The translations under genes were made by a program, and so were the position numbers. Shown here piece after piece: positions 7,737 to 16,738 of a DNA stretch of 29,577 nucleotides; position 1 is the first letter of the stretch, and each line of letters begins with the position of its first letter. The notes below the pieces were generated by a model. That model did no database searches and was not told the origin of the DNA. It saw only the letters and a list, made by a program, of their open reading frames with translations. This stretch comes from JBGTBQ01 sp041749275 (GTDB taxonomy: Bacteria > Acidobacteriota > Blastocatellia > Pyrinomonadales > Pyrinomonadaceae): NCBI GenBank assembly GCA_041749275.1, contig JBGTBQ010000054.1, forward strand, positions 1 through 29,577. The letters are read 5' to 3'.

Positions 7737-8501
7737 ATGCAAGAGGAGTTGGATTACTTAGAGGAAACCATCCCGAAGCTTTCCGATGAGGACCTCATTA
7801 ACATCCTTGCTGTAAACGCCGAGGCATACGGACAATTAGCCTTAGACTTTGCCATAGAAGAACTGAGAGTGCGGGGCTTCAAGCTCAAGCAGATCAACGA
7901 CAGTTTTGAAATCGTCACTCCCGCCAACGACACGCTGATTCTTCCGCGGAAGGTCAACACCTCTAGTGGTGCAAACGCCAGTCCCGCCTATCTCGATCCG
8001 GCGGTCTTAGCGGGGCACACAACCGACGAGCGCGTGCCGGTCGGGGTGGGTGGATGGCTCGGACTCCTTGTGCTCGACCTTGTGATTCTCAGCCCTATTT
8101 CTTTTTTGGCACTTCTCTATGCGTTTGGGACTGGCATTGACATCATCCGTTATTATCCTGTGCTGGGCTGTCTCATAGTGCTGGATAGAGTGATGGGCCT
8201 GACAATTGCCGGCTTCAATATTTACGCTGGGGTCAGGCTGTATCAGATACACCCGGACGCCGTCAGATTTGCGAAGAGGCTTTTCATCATTAGTGCGTCT
8301 TGTGTTACCGCGGTGTCGGGCCTTATTTATATGGCGGCCAGTAACACCGACGTTCAGGCTTTTCAGGAGAGCGCCCGCAGCAATTTCCTACTCCCATTAT
8401 TTTCAGTGTGGATTAGTTGCGCGGTCTGGTACTTGTACCTTACTCACTCCAAGAGGGTCGCGGCGACCTACGGGTTAACTACAAAGCAGGACACGCATTG
8501 A
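7737..8501 (+). CDS. DUF2569-like four-helix membrane protein
   Basis: A 254-residue protein. The first 100 residues are soluble and acidic, with no recognised domain. Residues about 101-245 contain four hydrophobic segments with the DUF2569 pattern: a GVGGWLGLL entry motif (103-111), a central helix pair, and the C-terminal VWYLYLTHSKRVAATYG. DUF2569 proteins are membrane proteins of unknown function. The base composition is visibly less GC-rich than neighbouring genes, suggesting later acquisition. No ribosome binding site is obvious. I cannot assign a function. Confidence 0.7.
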   Translation: MQEELDYLEETIPKLSDEDLINILAVNAEAYGQLALDFAIEELRVRGFKLKQINDSFEIVTPANDTLILPRKVNTSSGANASPAYLDPAVLAGHTTDERVPVGVGGWLGLLVLDLVILSPISFLALLYAFGTGIDIIRYYPVLGCLIVLDRVMGLTIAGFNIYAGVRLYQIHPDAVRFAKRLFIISASCVTAVSGLIYMAASNTDVQAFQESARSNFLLPLFSVWISCAVWYLYLTHSKRVAATYGLTTKQDTH

Positions 8502-8616
8502 ATTGGTGATCTGCTCCGCGGAGAATTTCCGGGCAAAGGTCTCCTTTCCTTTTACCCTTAATTTACATTTCCGCTTTCGCGCATTCGCGCCCGAATAGTG
8601 TAAGCTTTCAGCCATT

Positions 8617-9876
8617 ATGGAAAGTTCGCAAAGTATCACTGTGGCGCTGGCGTTCGTGGCGGGGCTGGCTTCGTTCTTAAGCCCGTGCGTGCTGCCGCTG
8701 GTGCCGGGTTATATCTCTCTCATTTCGGGCGTGAGCGTCGAGCACCTAAAGGGCGAGAACGGTTCGCGCGTGAACGCGCGCCGCGCCGTCATCATGAATT
8801 CGCTCGCGTTCAACGCGGGCGTGTCGCTCATCTTTATCGCGCTCGGCGCAACCGCCGGATGGATCGGGAACGTTTTATTCTCGAACGTGTGGGTGCGCGT
8901 CATCGGCGGTCTCGTCATCATCATCTTCGGGCTGCACCTGATGGGCGTGCTCAAGATCGGCGCCTTCTACCGCGACACGCGCAAGTTCTCGGACGAGAAG
9001 CCGCGCGGCGCGCTCGGCTCGTTGACTTTGGGGATGGCGTTTGCCGCCGGTTGGACGCCGTGTATCGGCCCCGTCCTCGGCGGCATCATCGGCCTCGCGG
9101 CGACGAGTGGCGGATGGAAGAGCGGACTCATCCTCTCTTCGTTCTATGCGGCGGGACTCGCCGTGCCGTTTCTGTTGACGGGTCTGCTGCTCAACCAGTT
9201 CCTCGGCTTCTACACTTGGTTCCGGCGCCACCTGCACAAGGTCGAAGTCTTCTCCGGCGTGCTCCTGATCGTGATGGGGTTGATGGTGGCGAGCAACAGT
9301 CTGACGTGGGTGGCGAGCGTTGCCGCGCGGTATCTGCCGAACGCCGAAGGGCTGGTTCAGTCATGGGGCGGCGGCGATAAGAGTGCGACGACGGCGACGA
9401 ACGCGGGCGCAACCGGCGCGCAGCCCGTGGCGGCGAATAACACCGCGTTCGAGCCGGCCCCGGAAGTCGAGCTAAAGACGCTCGACGGGCAAGCCTATCG
9501 CCTCGCCGACACGCGGGGCCGCGTCGTGCTCTTGAACTTCTGGGCGACGTGGTGCGGCCCGTGCCGCAACGAGATTCCGACGCTGAACGTGATGAACGGC
9601 GAACTCGGCGGGCGCGGCTTTTCGGTCATCGGCGTGACGACGGACGACACGCCCGACCTCGTCCGCGAATTCCAGCAGGACATCCCGCAGGAGTACACCG
9701 TCGTCATCGGCGAGTCCGGCACGGCGACGAAGTTCTCGGTCGGCGTCCTCCCGACCACCTTCATCCTCGACCGCGAGGGGCGCATCCGCCATCGCATCAT
9801 CGGTGAAAGATCGCGCGCCGATTTCGAGGCTATGATCCGCCCGCTGCTCGACGAACAAGCCGCAAAATTAAACTGA
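8617..9876 (+). CDS. CcdA-thioredoxin fusion (DsbD-like thiol-disulfide transporter)
   Basis: A 419-residue fusion. Residues 1-235 are a CcdA/DsbD-beta membrane domain of about six helices, with the two conserved membrane cysteines in SPCVLP (Cys24) and TPCIGP (Cys149) that carry electrons across the membrane. After a low-complexity Gly/Ala/Thr linker (about 250-275) comes an extracytoplasmic TlpA/ResA domain with WCGPC (312-316) and cis-Pro379. The protein should pass reducing power from cytoplasmic thioredoxin to secreted partners, such as cytochrome c maturation or the two other thioredoxin-like proteins in this window. The AAA ATPase gene begins one base after its stop (TGA-G-ATG), so translation may be coupled. 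CcdA and ResA are commonly separate proteins; the joined form is tidy rather than damaged. Confidence 0.9.
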   Translation: MESSQSITVALAFVAGLASFLSPCVLPLVPGYISLISGVSVEHLKGENGSRVNARRAVIMNSLAFNAGVSLIFIALGATAGWIGNVLFSNVWVRVIGGLVIIIFGLHLMGVLKIGAFYRDTRKFSDEKPRGALGSLTLGMAFAAGWTPCIGPVLGGIIGLAATSGGWKSGLILSSFYAAGLAVPFLLTGLLLNQFLGFYTWFRRHLHKVEVFSGVLLIVMGLMVASNSLTWVASVAARYLPNAEGLVQSWGGGDKSATTATNAGATGAQPVAANNTAFEPAPEVELKTLDGQAYRLADTRGRVVLLNFWATWCGPCRNEIPTLNVMNGELGGRGFSVIGVTTDDTPDLVREFQQDIPQEYTVVIGESGTATKFSVGVLPTTFILDREGRIRHRIIGERSRADFEAMIRPLLDEQAAKLN

Positions 9877-9877
9877 G

Positions 9878-11224
9878 ATGGCAAGACCGACTCCACTGAA
9901 GAAGGCAGAGCCGCCGCCTGAGCCGAAAGGGATTACAAAAATCACGGTGGCCGGCTTCAAGTCTCTTCGCGAGGAGCAATCCATCGAAATCCGACCGCTC
10001 ACCATCCTCGCCGGGGCGAACAGCTCCGGCAAGTCGAGCATCATGCAGCCCCTCCTTCTTCTCAAGCAGACGCTCGAAGCCAGCTACGACCCCGGCCCCC
10101 TCCGGCTCGACGGCCCCAATGTGAGATTCACGTCGGCGGAGCAGTTTTTATCCCATGTCGGGCGCGGTAAGCATACGGATGTTTTTAGTGTGGGTATTGA
10201 AATAGGAGGTAGGAGTTTAGCGACTTATTTCAGGAAGCAGTCGGGCAAACCAATCGAGGTTCAGAGAAGCGTTTTTATCAAAGGCAAGAATAAGGCAGAA
10301 CTTCGAGTTGATATGACCTCAAAGGAAATCATCTCAAACGTAGAACATGACAAAGATGATCTTTTCTCCCTTTTTATTACTGAGGAGCCTGATGCGATAG
10401 TCACTCGTGATCGCTTCTTTTTAGTTGCTTCAATACGTTGGGGCGGGTTGGGGCATGTTCGCCTTAATACTAAGCTGGGCGTGATGCTAGAGCGTTATAT
10501 TCGCGAGACTATCCACATTCCCGGACTTAGGGGGAATCCAGAAAGAACGTATATCGTTGCTGCCGTCGGCTCGACTTTCCCCGGCACGTTTGAAAATTAT
10601 GCGGCCAGTGTCATTGCGAAGTGGCAGACAGAGAATGACAACGACAATTTGGAAGGTGTGGGCCAAGACCTTAAAGAGCTTGGCCTGACTTGGAAGGTTT
10701 CCGCAATACCGTTAAATGACACGCAGGTCGAGTTACGAGTTGCGCGACTGCCGCGGGTCACGAAGGGCAGAGCCAGCGAGATGGTAAGCATTGCCGATGT
10801 CGGCTTCGGCGTGTCGCAGATTCTACCCGTGCTTGTGGCGCTGCGCGTCGCAAGGCCCGGACAGTTGGTCTATCTCGAACAGCCGGAGCTGCATCTTCAC
10901 CCGCGCGCGCAGACGGCATTGGCGAAGGTGTTGGCCGACGCCGCCGGTCGCGGCGTGCACGTCGTCGCCGAAACGCACAGCTCGCTGTTGATTCTTGGGA
11001 TTCAGACGCTCGTTGCAGAGGGCAAACTGTCGCCCGATTTAGTTAAGCTTCATTGGTTCGAGCGGCGGGAGGGAGCGACGAAAATCAGGAGCGCCGATCT
11101 GGACGAAAAGGGTTCGTTCGGAGACTGGCCGGAGGATTTCGCCGACGTTGAGCTTGAGGCGCAGAGCAAGTATCTCGACGCGGTGGAGGCGCGCGTGACG
11201 GAGAAGAAGCGGCGTGCCGGCTAA
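9878..11224 (+). CDS. AAA/ABC-type ATPase (DUF3696-like), first gene of an ATPase-PIN pair
   Basis: A 448-residue SMC/OLD-like ATPase. It shows Walker A GANSSGKSS (46-54), an ABC-like signature region VGFGVSQ (308-314), Walker B LVYLEQPELHLHP (330-342; Glu334 and Glu337) and a switch histidine in VVAETHSS (His367). The C-terminal GDWPEDF region resembles DUF3696. Such ATPases typically energise a partner nuclease in phage defence, DNA repair or toxin-antitoxin systems. The next gene overlaps it by 11 bases and encodes a PIN-like nuclease, so the two likely form one complex. The middle third (roughly 10130-10790, residues about 85-305) is more AT-rich than both ends, as if the sensing insert between the Walker motifs had a different history. 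The target it senses is unknown. Confidence 0.85.
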   Translation: MARPTPLKKAEPPPEPKGITKITVAGFKSLREEQSIEIRPLTILAGANSSGKSSIMQPLLLLKQTLEASYDPGPLRLDGPNVRFTSAEQFLSHVGRGKHTDVFSVGIEIGGRSLATYFRKQSGKPIEVQRSVFIKGKNKAELRVDMTSKEIISNVEHDKDDLFSLFITEEPDAIVTRDRFFLVASIRWGGLGHVRLNTKLGVMLERYIRETIHIPGLRGNPERTYIVAAVGSTFPGTFENYAASVIAKWQTENDNDNLEGVGQDLKELGLTWKVSAIPLNDTQVELRVARLPRVTKGRASEMVSIADVGFGVSQILPVLVALRVARPGQLVYLEQPELHLHPRAQTALAKVLADAAGRGVHVVAETHSSLLILGIQTLVAEGKLSPDLVKLHWFERREGATKIRSADLDEKGSFGDWPEDFADVELEAQSKYLDAVEARVTEKKRRAG

Positions 11225-11765
11225 GAGGGCGCGGCGTCTGGTCGTGGACGCCTCGGTCGCGGGCGCGGCGGGCGCGGCGACGGCGACGGCCCCCGTCTCG
11301 ACTCTCTGCCGCGACTTTCTCAAAACTTTACGCGAAGAGACGCGCTGCCGCGTCGTCATGCCGCCGGAGTTGAAAGACGAGTGGGAAGAGCACACATCCC
11401 GATTTGCGCGCCGCTGGTTGACGGCGATGACATCACAGGGAAGAGTGATCTTTGACGACGTTCCGGCGAGCGTTAGAATGCGCCGTGAGATAGAGCGGGC
11501 GGCGGCGAAGAATCAGCGGGAGGCGGCGGCGCTGCGAAAAGATTTTCATTTGATCGAGGCCGCGATTGCCACCGACCGGAATGTTGTTTCATTGGATGAG
11601 ATTGTCCGGCGACTTTTCAAGACATCCGCGCAGAGCGTCGTCGCCATCAAAAAAGTTGTTTGGGTGAACCCGGCCAACACGGCGGAACGACCTCTCACGT
11701 GGCTCAGGGACGGGGCTAAGGCCGAACACGTTCGGATGCTCGGATACAAAGAGCGAGAACGTTAA
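11214..11765 (+). CDS. PIN-like ribonuclease, partner of the upstream ATPase
   Basis: A 183-residue protein starting with GTG inside the last codons of the ATPase gene (11-base overlap; GGAG lies 10 bases upstream). It has the layout of a PIN nuclease: Asp12 at the end of the first strand (RLVVDAS), an acidic patch near 52-59 (ELKDEWEE), Asp110 and Glu115 in KDFHLIEAA, and Asp121 in ATDRNVVSLDE. These would supply the acidic residues that bind Mg or Mn and cut RNA. Because of the overlap the two proteins are probably made in fixed ratio. It is not a typical VapC: it has an extended C-terminus and no small antitoxin gene beside it. The PIN assignment rests on motif spacing and should be treated as likely, not certain. 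Confidence 0.7.
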   Translation: MPAKRARRLVVDASVAGAAGAATATAPVSTLCRDFLKTLREETRCRVVMPPELKDEWEEHTSRFARRWLTAMTSQGRVIFDDVPASVRMRREIERAAAKNQREAAALRKDFHLIEAAIATDRNVVSLDEIVRRLFKTSAQSVVAIKKVVWVNPANTAERPLTWLRDGAKAEHVRMLGYKERER

Positions 11766-11804
11766 AGCACGAACGGCCACACTTGCTTTAAGGGAGATAA
11801 CGCT

Positions 11805-12521
11805 ATGTTCAGGACTCTCGTATGCGCCGCCGCTATCACCTTCGCGCTCGCGGCGTCCGTCTCATCCAACGCGCAGACGACGCCCGCCCAGACGACTCCT
11901 GCGCCGCCGCCGCAGCACGTCCCCGTCTCAGGGGGCGGCCATGAGTACGCGCCGCTCTTGGAGCAGAAGATCAACTATAAGGACTGGACGTTCAAGAGTC
12001 TGAAGGACGGCGCGCCGGTGAATTTGCGCGAGTGGTCGAAGGGGAAGAAGTTGGTGCTCGTCGTCTACTTCGCGCCGTGGTGCGGCAACTGGAAGATGGA
12101 AGCGCCGATAGTGGCGAAGTTTTATGAGCAGTACAAGCAGCACGGCTTCGATGTCGTGGCCGTCAGCGAGTACGCCGCGCCCGCCGACACCGTGAAGTAT
12201 TTCGAGAGTGTGGGCGGCGCACCCTACACCGTCGTCGTCGAATCCGAAGGGCGCGAAGCGCGCGACCAGACGAGCCACTACGGCTATCGCCAGACGTGCG
12301 GCGACTCGCGCAGGTGGGGTTCGCCCTTCAACGTCTTTCTCGAACCCGCGAAGCTCAACCAGACCGGCGACGTGCTCACGGAAAAAGCATGGGTCGTCGG
12401 CGGCGAACTGATCGAGAAGGATGTCGAGCGCTTCATCCGCGAGCGTCTGGGCCTCGCGGAGAAGAGCGCCGTCGCGCCGTGCGAGAACAAACCGCTGACG
12501 GCGGAAACCAAAAAGCCATAG
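11805..12521 (+). CDS. Secreted thioredoxin-like protein with a single active-site cysteine
   Basis: A 238-residue exported protein with an AAGGGAG ribosome binding site about 10 bases before the ATG. It has a signal peptide (1-23, cut near SNAQ), a Thr/Pro-rich linker and a redoxin/TlpA-like fold: LVLVVYFAPWCGNWKMEAP. The active site reads WCGNW (92-96), so the second, resolving cysteine of CxxC is replaced by Trp. Cys165 (RQTCGD) and Cys226 are elsewhere and could serve as distant partners. It may work as a monothiol, peroxiredoxin-like or chaperone-like protein instead of a normal disulfide reductase. It lies after the ATPase-PIN pair and a few kb from the CcdA-thioredoxin fusion that could feed it electrons. 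Confidence 0.75.
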   Translation: MFRTLVCAAAITFALAASVSSNAQTTPAQTTPAPPPQHVPVSGGGHEYAPLLEQKINYKDWTFKSLKDGAPVNLREWSKGKKLVLVVYFAPWCGNWKMEAPIVAKFYEQYKQHGFDVVAVSEYAAPADTVKYFESVGGAPYTVVVESEGREARDQTSHYGYRQTCGDSRRWGSPFNVFLEPAKLNQTGDVLTEKAWVVGGELIEKDVERFIRERLGLAEKSAVAPCENKPLTAETKKP

Positions 12522-12621
12522 CCGGCGCGCGGGGCTGAAATTAACTTGTATATCGCTCATGCATGACTAACGCCCGGCGAGAAATTTTCTTAAACCGCTG
12601 GTTAGGCAAAGGAGCGCCCTC

Positions 12622-15600
12622 ATGCCTCGTTTCCAGACCCGACCAAATTTCGCCCGGCACGTGATCTTCACACTCCTGATCGCCCTCGCGGGCTGCTGCG
12701 CCATCGCATTCGGCTTTTTATCTCTCGCGCCACGGACGAGCGCGCGCTCCGCCTCCGTCTTCGTCGTCAACTCGACGGGCCTCGGCCTTGACAGTAACAC
12801 CTCGGACGGCCTCTGTGACGACGGCACGGGCAACTGCACTCTGTACGCCGCCATCCAGCAGGCCAACGCGACCCCCGGTGCCGACACCATCAACTTCCAG
12901 ATCGGCTCCGGCGGCGCGCAGACGATCAGACTCGGCGGCGGATTAACGCCCGCGCTGCCCGTCATCACCGATCCGCTGACCCTCGACGCGACCACGCAGC
13001 CGGGCTACGCGGGCGTGCCTCTCATCATCCTCGACGGGCTAGGGTCAGGCGAGCATGGCGTGATCGTCACGGCGGGCAACAGCACCGTGCGCGGCTTCAA
13101 TATCAAGGGCACGCTCGGTCCAAACGTCAGTCTGGAAGGCGGCTCCGGGAGCGTGGTGTCCGGCAATCAAATCGCAAGGAGAGTTCAAATCATTAACTCG
13201 AACGACAATACCATCGGCGGCACAAACGCCGGCGACGGTAACAGCATCGGCGGAGGGTCTGGGAGTGACGCGCTTCGCATCGAGGGATCGTCGGGAAATG
13301 TCATACAGGGTAACGCGATTCTGGGCAGCGGGGGGGGCGGGGTTGTCATCAACGGGTCGAACAATTTAATCGGCGGGACGACCGCGGCGGCGGGTAACCA
13401 CATCGCGGGTCACGAGGGAGGGGTTGGGGTCTCAGGGAGCGGCAATATCATTCAGGGCAATACTATTGAGGGGAACATTTTCAGTGGGATTAGGGTTAAC
13501 GGTAGCGGCACGGTGATTGGCGGCCTCACAGCGATTCCCGGCACGGCGCCGGGCAATGTCATTAGGAGAAACGGGGCTGGCTTGTCGAACATTGAAGTCC
13601 AGAGTCAAGGGGTGGGGGTGGTCATCCTCGGAAACCTCATCACTTCGTCAACAGTCGGCGTGGAGTGTCGAGGCAGCGGTGATACGCTCGTCGGCGGGAC
13701 CGGGGCCGGGGCGCGCAACGTGATCTCCAGCAACGGCATCGGCGTCAGGGGCTGCCACACCGTTCAGGGTAACTACATCGGCACGGACATCACCGGCACA
13801 ATCGCCATGGGCAACGGCGAAGCGGGCGTCCGTGGCGGCACCCTGATCGGAGGCGCCAGCCCCGCGGCGCGCAACGTCATCTCAGGGAACGGGATTGGCA
13901 TTATCAACGGCGGAATCAACGGCGGAACCGTGCAGGGCAACTTTATCGGCACGGACGCGACCGGCGCCGCCCCGCTCCCGAACAGAGACGGAGTGGTCAT
14001 CCTTCCCGGCGCGCGCGGCCTCGTCATCGGCGGCGCGGCGGACGGGGCTGGCAACCTCATCGCCTTTAACGACGGCGACGGCATCCGGATCAACAGCAGT
14101 CTCAATCCCGACTCGACGCCGGCCAACAACACTATTCGCGGCAACCGCATCTTCTCGAATAAGCTGCTGGGCATTGATCTCGGCTCGACTCTCACGGAGC
14201 CGGTCTCGGGCGACGGATTGACGCTCAACGATCAGGGAGACACGGACGCCGGCCCGAACGGTTTGCAGAACTTCCCCGTGCTCCTGTCAGTCACGACCGC
14301 CGGCGGTGTCACCACCGTTCAGGGCACACTCAACAGCACGCCCAACAACGTCTTCACCATTGACATCTACGCCAACGCCGCCTGCGATCCTTCCGGGCAA
14401 GGCGAGGGTCAGGCTTACGCCGGTTCGACGACCGTCACGACCGACGCCGGTGGCAACGGAGCCTTCAGCGCCGTTTTCCCCGCGCCCGCCGCCGGACAGA
14501 TTTTCACCGCGACGACCACCGACCCGACGGGCAATACCTCCGAATTCTCCTTCTGTTACGAAGCGGGAGCGTCCGGCACGGTGCAGTTTACGAGCGCCGC
14601 TTTCGGCGCGACGGAGAAGAGCGGCGCGGTTACGATCAACGTCACGCGGACGCTCGGAACCGCCGCCGCCGCGACGGTTGATTTCAACACCGCCGATGGC
14701 ACGGCGTCGAACGGGGAAGACTACGTGCACGTTTCCGGCACGCTTCATTTCGCCCCCGGCGAGACGACCAAGTCGTTCATCGTGCCGGTGCTTGACGATG
14801 CGCTCGACGAAGACGAAGAGAGCGTCACCCTGCGACTCAGCAACCCTACCGGCGGCATCACGCTCGGCGCCCGGAACACCGCCTCGCTCGACATCGCCGA
14901 TGATGATGAACCGCCGCAGTTCTTACCCGGCAACCCCGTGGTCGTGGCGGAAGGCAATTCGGGGATGGTTAGCGCGGTCTTCAACATCAGGCTCTCGGCG
15001 GCCAGCGGTAAAGTCATCACCGTCAGCTACGGAACATTGAACGGCAGCGCCCAGTCACCGGAGGACTTTCAGACGGTGAGCGGGATGCTGGTCTTCAACC
15101 CCGGCGAGACTTCCAAGTCCGTCGCCGTGCCCGTTAACGGCGACACCCAGCCTGAAAATGACGAGACGTTTACCTTCAGATTGAGCGCTGCCTCGAACGC
15201 GGCTCCGCTGCCGGGCGGCTCGCTCTCCATCTCCGGCATCATTTTCGACGACGACGACTCGCCGGGCATTCGCTTTGCCGCCGCGGATTTCAGCGTCCGC
15301 GAGGACGCCGGCAGCGCGACCGTCACCGTCGTGCGGCGCGGCGACACCGCCTCCGCCGCGAGCGTGGACTACGAAGCGTCGAGCAACCTCTCCGCCTCGC
15401 TGCGCTCCGATTACACACCGGCCTTCGGCACGCTTCATTTCGCCCCCGGCCAGACCGAACGGAGCTTCACGGTGCTCGTCAACGACGACGCTTATATTGA
15501 GGAGCCGGAGACAGTCTTTCTCCGTCTGCTGTCTCCGCAAGGCGGAACGCTGGCCGGCTCCGGCGCGACGCTGACCATCACCAGCGAGGACGCGCAGCCG

Positions 15601-16389
15601 CCGACGCCGGCGAATAATCCCGTGAACGACACCGCGTTCTTTGTCCGCCAGCACTACCACGACTTCCTGAACCGAGAGCCGGACGCCGCCGGCCTCCAGT
15701 TCTGGGCGGACAACATCGAATCGTGCGGCGCGGACGCGCGGTGCCGCGAGGTGCGGCGCGTTGACACGAGCGCCGCCTTCTTCCTCTCCATCGAGTTTCA
15801 GCGGACGGGTTATCTGGTGATCCGTCTCTACAGAGCTTCGTTCACCGGAACTCTTTTACGCCCGCGCGGCTTGCCGCGCCACTTGGAGTTCCTGCGAGTC
15901 GCGCAGGAACTCGGGCGCGGCGTCATCGTCGGCGTCGGCAATTGGGAGGAGCAACTTCGGGAGAACACGCTCGCCTTTGCGCGGCGCTGGGTTGGCAGTT
16001 CGGAGTTCACCCTCTTGTTCCCCACCGGGATGTCCGCCGCGCAGTTCGTGGATAAACTGTTCGCCAACTCCGGCGCGACGCCGACGCCCGCCGAGCGCGA
16101 CGCCGCTATCGCCGCCTTCGGTGCGGGCGGCACTGAAGGGAGGGCGGCTGCCCTGTTGAGCGTGCTGGACAGCGCATCGGTCAACGACGCGCAATTCGCT
16201 CCCGCCTTCGTGCTGCTGCAATACTTCGGCTACCTCCGGCGCGACCCGGATGCCGCGCCCGACACGAACTTCGACGGCTATAACTTCTGGCTCACGAAGC
16301 TCAACCAGTTCAACGGCGACTTCCGGCGGGCCGAGATGGTCAAAGCCTTCATCTCCTCGACTGAGTACCGCCAGCGCTTCGGACAATAG
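12622..16389 (+). CDS. Large secreted protein: CSLREA-like domain, beta-helix, three Calx-beta domains, DUF4214
   Basis: A 1255-residue extracellular protein with an AAAGGAG ribosome binding site. In order: signal/anchor (about 12-42); CSLREA-like segment (FVVNSTG...CTLYAAIQQAN, 47-82); a parallel beta-helix of repeated N-x-I-x-G-N and IGG turns (about 90-530); a linker Ig-like region (550-645); three Calx-beta domains (about 652-760, 770-880, 882-990) each with an EDY/EDF or SDY turn, FAPGET-type strand and acidic Ca sites such as DDALDEDEES; then DUF4214 (about 1003-1255; FFVRQHYHDFLNREPDAAGLQFW and a second copy near 1200). This design fits a Ca-dependent adhesin or surface scaffold; the helix may bind polysaccharide. 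No enzyme motif is seen. A terminator-like hairpin follows directly. Confidence 0.88.
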   Translation: MPRFQTRPNFARHVIFTLLIALAGCCAIAFGFLSLAPRTSARSASVFVVNSTGLGLDSNTSDGLCDDGTGNCTLYAAIQQANATPGADTINFQIGSGGAQTIRLGGGLTPALPVITDPLTLDATTQPGYAGVPLIILDGLGSGEHGVIVTAGNSTVRGFNIKGTLGPNVSLEGGSGSVVSGNQIARRVQIINSNDNTIGGTNAGDGNSIGGGSGSDALRIEGSSGNVIQGNAILGSGGGGVVINGSNNLIGGTTAAAGNHIAGHEGGVGVSGSGNIIQGNTIEGNIFSGIRVNGSGTVIGGLTAIPGTAPGNVIRRNGAGLSNIEVQSQGVGVVILGNLITSSTVGVECRGSGDTLVGGTGAGARNVISSNGIGVRGCHTVQGNYIGTDITGTIAMGNGEAGVRGGTLIGGASPAARNVISGNGIGIINGGINGGTVQGNFIGTDATGAAPLPNRDGVVILPGARGLVIGGAADGAGNLIAFNDGDGIRINSSLNPDSTPANNTIRGNRIFSNKLLGIDLGSTLTEPVSGDGLTLNDQGDTDAGPNGLQNFPVLLSVTTAGGVTTVQGTLNSTPNNVFTIDIYANAACDPSGQGEGQAYAGSTTVTTDAGGNGAFSAVFPAPAAGQIFTATTTDPTGNTSEFSFCYEAGASGTVQFTSAAFGATEKSGAVTINVTRTLGTAAAATVDFNTADGTASNGEDYVHVSGTLHFAPGETTKSFIVPVLDDALDEDEESVTLRLSNPTGGITLGARNTASLDIADDDEPPQFLPGNPVVVAEGNSGMVSAVFNIRLSAASGKVITVSYGTLNGSAQSPEDFQTVSGMLVFNPGETSKSVAVPVNGDTQPENDETFTFRLSAASNAAPLPGGSLSISGIIFDDDDSPGIRFAAADFSVREDAGSATVTVVRRGDTASAASVDYEASSNLSASLRSDYTPAFGTLHFAPGQTERSFTVLVNDDAYIEEPETVFLRLLSPQGGTLAGSGATLTITSEDAQPPTPANNPVNDTAFFVRQHYHDFLNREPDAAGLQFWADNIESCGADARCREVRRVDTSAAFFLSIEFQRTGYLVIRLYRASFTGTLLRPRGLPRHLEFLRVAQELGRGVIVGVGNWEEQLRENTLAFARRWVGSSEFTLLFPTGMSAAQFVDKLFANSGATPTPAERDAAIAAFGAGGTEGRAAALLSVLDSASVNDAQFAPAFVLLQYFGYLRRDPDAAPDTNFDGYNFWLTKLNQFNGDFRRAEMVKAFISSTEYRQRFGQ

Positions 16390-16391
16390 CT

Positions 16392-16458
16392 GCTCAACGC
16401 GAGGGCAGTCCACAGACCGATTGAGTACATCGCTCAGTCGGTCTGTGCTTTGTTGAGC
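16392..16458 (+). terminator. Strong hairpin after the large secreted-protein gene
   Basis: CACAGACCGATTGAG (16411-16425) pairs with CTCAGTCGGTCTGTG (16433-16447) over 15 bp in RNA (one G-U) around a 7-base loop. An outer 7-bp pair, GCTCAAC (16392-16398) with GTTGAGC (16452-16458), encloses it. It begins 3 bases after the stop codon. There is no proper T-run, so it may be a terminator, a 3' stabiliser or part of a mobile repeat. Confidence 0.5.
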
Positions 16459-16738
16459 TTGAGAACCAGAGCGCCCGCTCCCGCCGTCGGTACTGACACG
16501 AACCCACCCGTGCCAGTGGCATTCGATTGCAAGCCGCTGCAAGTTGGCGAGGCCAGTCGAAATTCTACCGGCGCACTCAATGCTGGTGATGGACATGATT
16601 GCTAAATGAAGTTATAAATTCACTAAAGCGAACCCCCAAAAGATTGAGAGACTAGTGTCGTATCCTGAGCATCCGCCTGACAGATGTTCATTGATGTAGC
16701 GGGGCTGATGCGTATCAATGGAGACCGGAGCATCGTCT
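16459..16738. other. Non-coding spacer before the KaiC-like gene
   Basis: I see no convincing gene in this 280-base stretch. It contains the half-site CGGTACTGAC (16488-16497) that is one arm of the palindrome at 3264-3287. The last 120 bases are more AT-rich and could hold the promoter of the KaiC-kinase operon, but no clear -35/-10 pair stands out. Confidence 0.4.

Noticed and set aside
13081..14160. DNA-level repeats in the large gene as a mobile or CRISPR array
   Set aside because: They are in-frame codons for the beta-helix turns (GN-x-I, IGG) and vary at the DNA level as coding repeats do.
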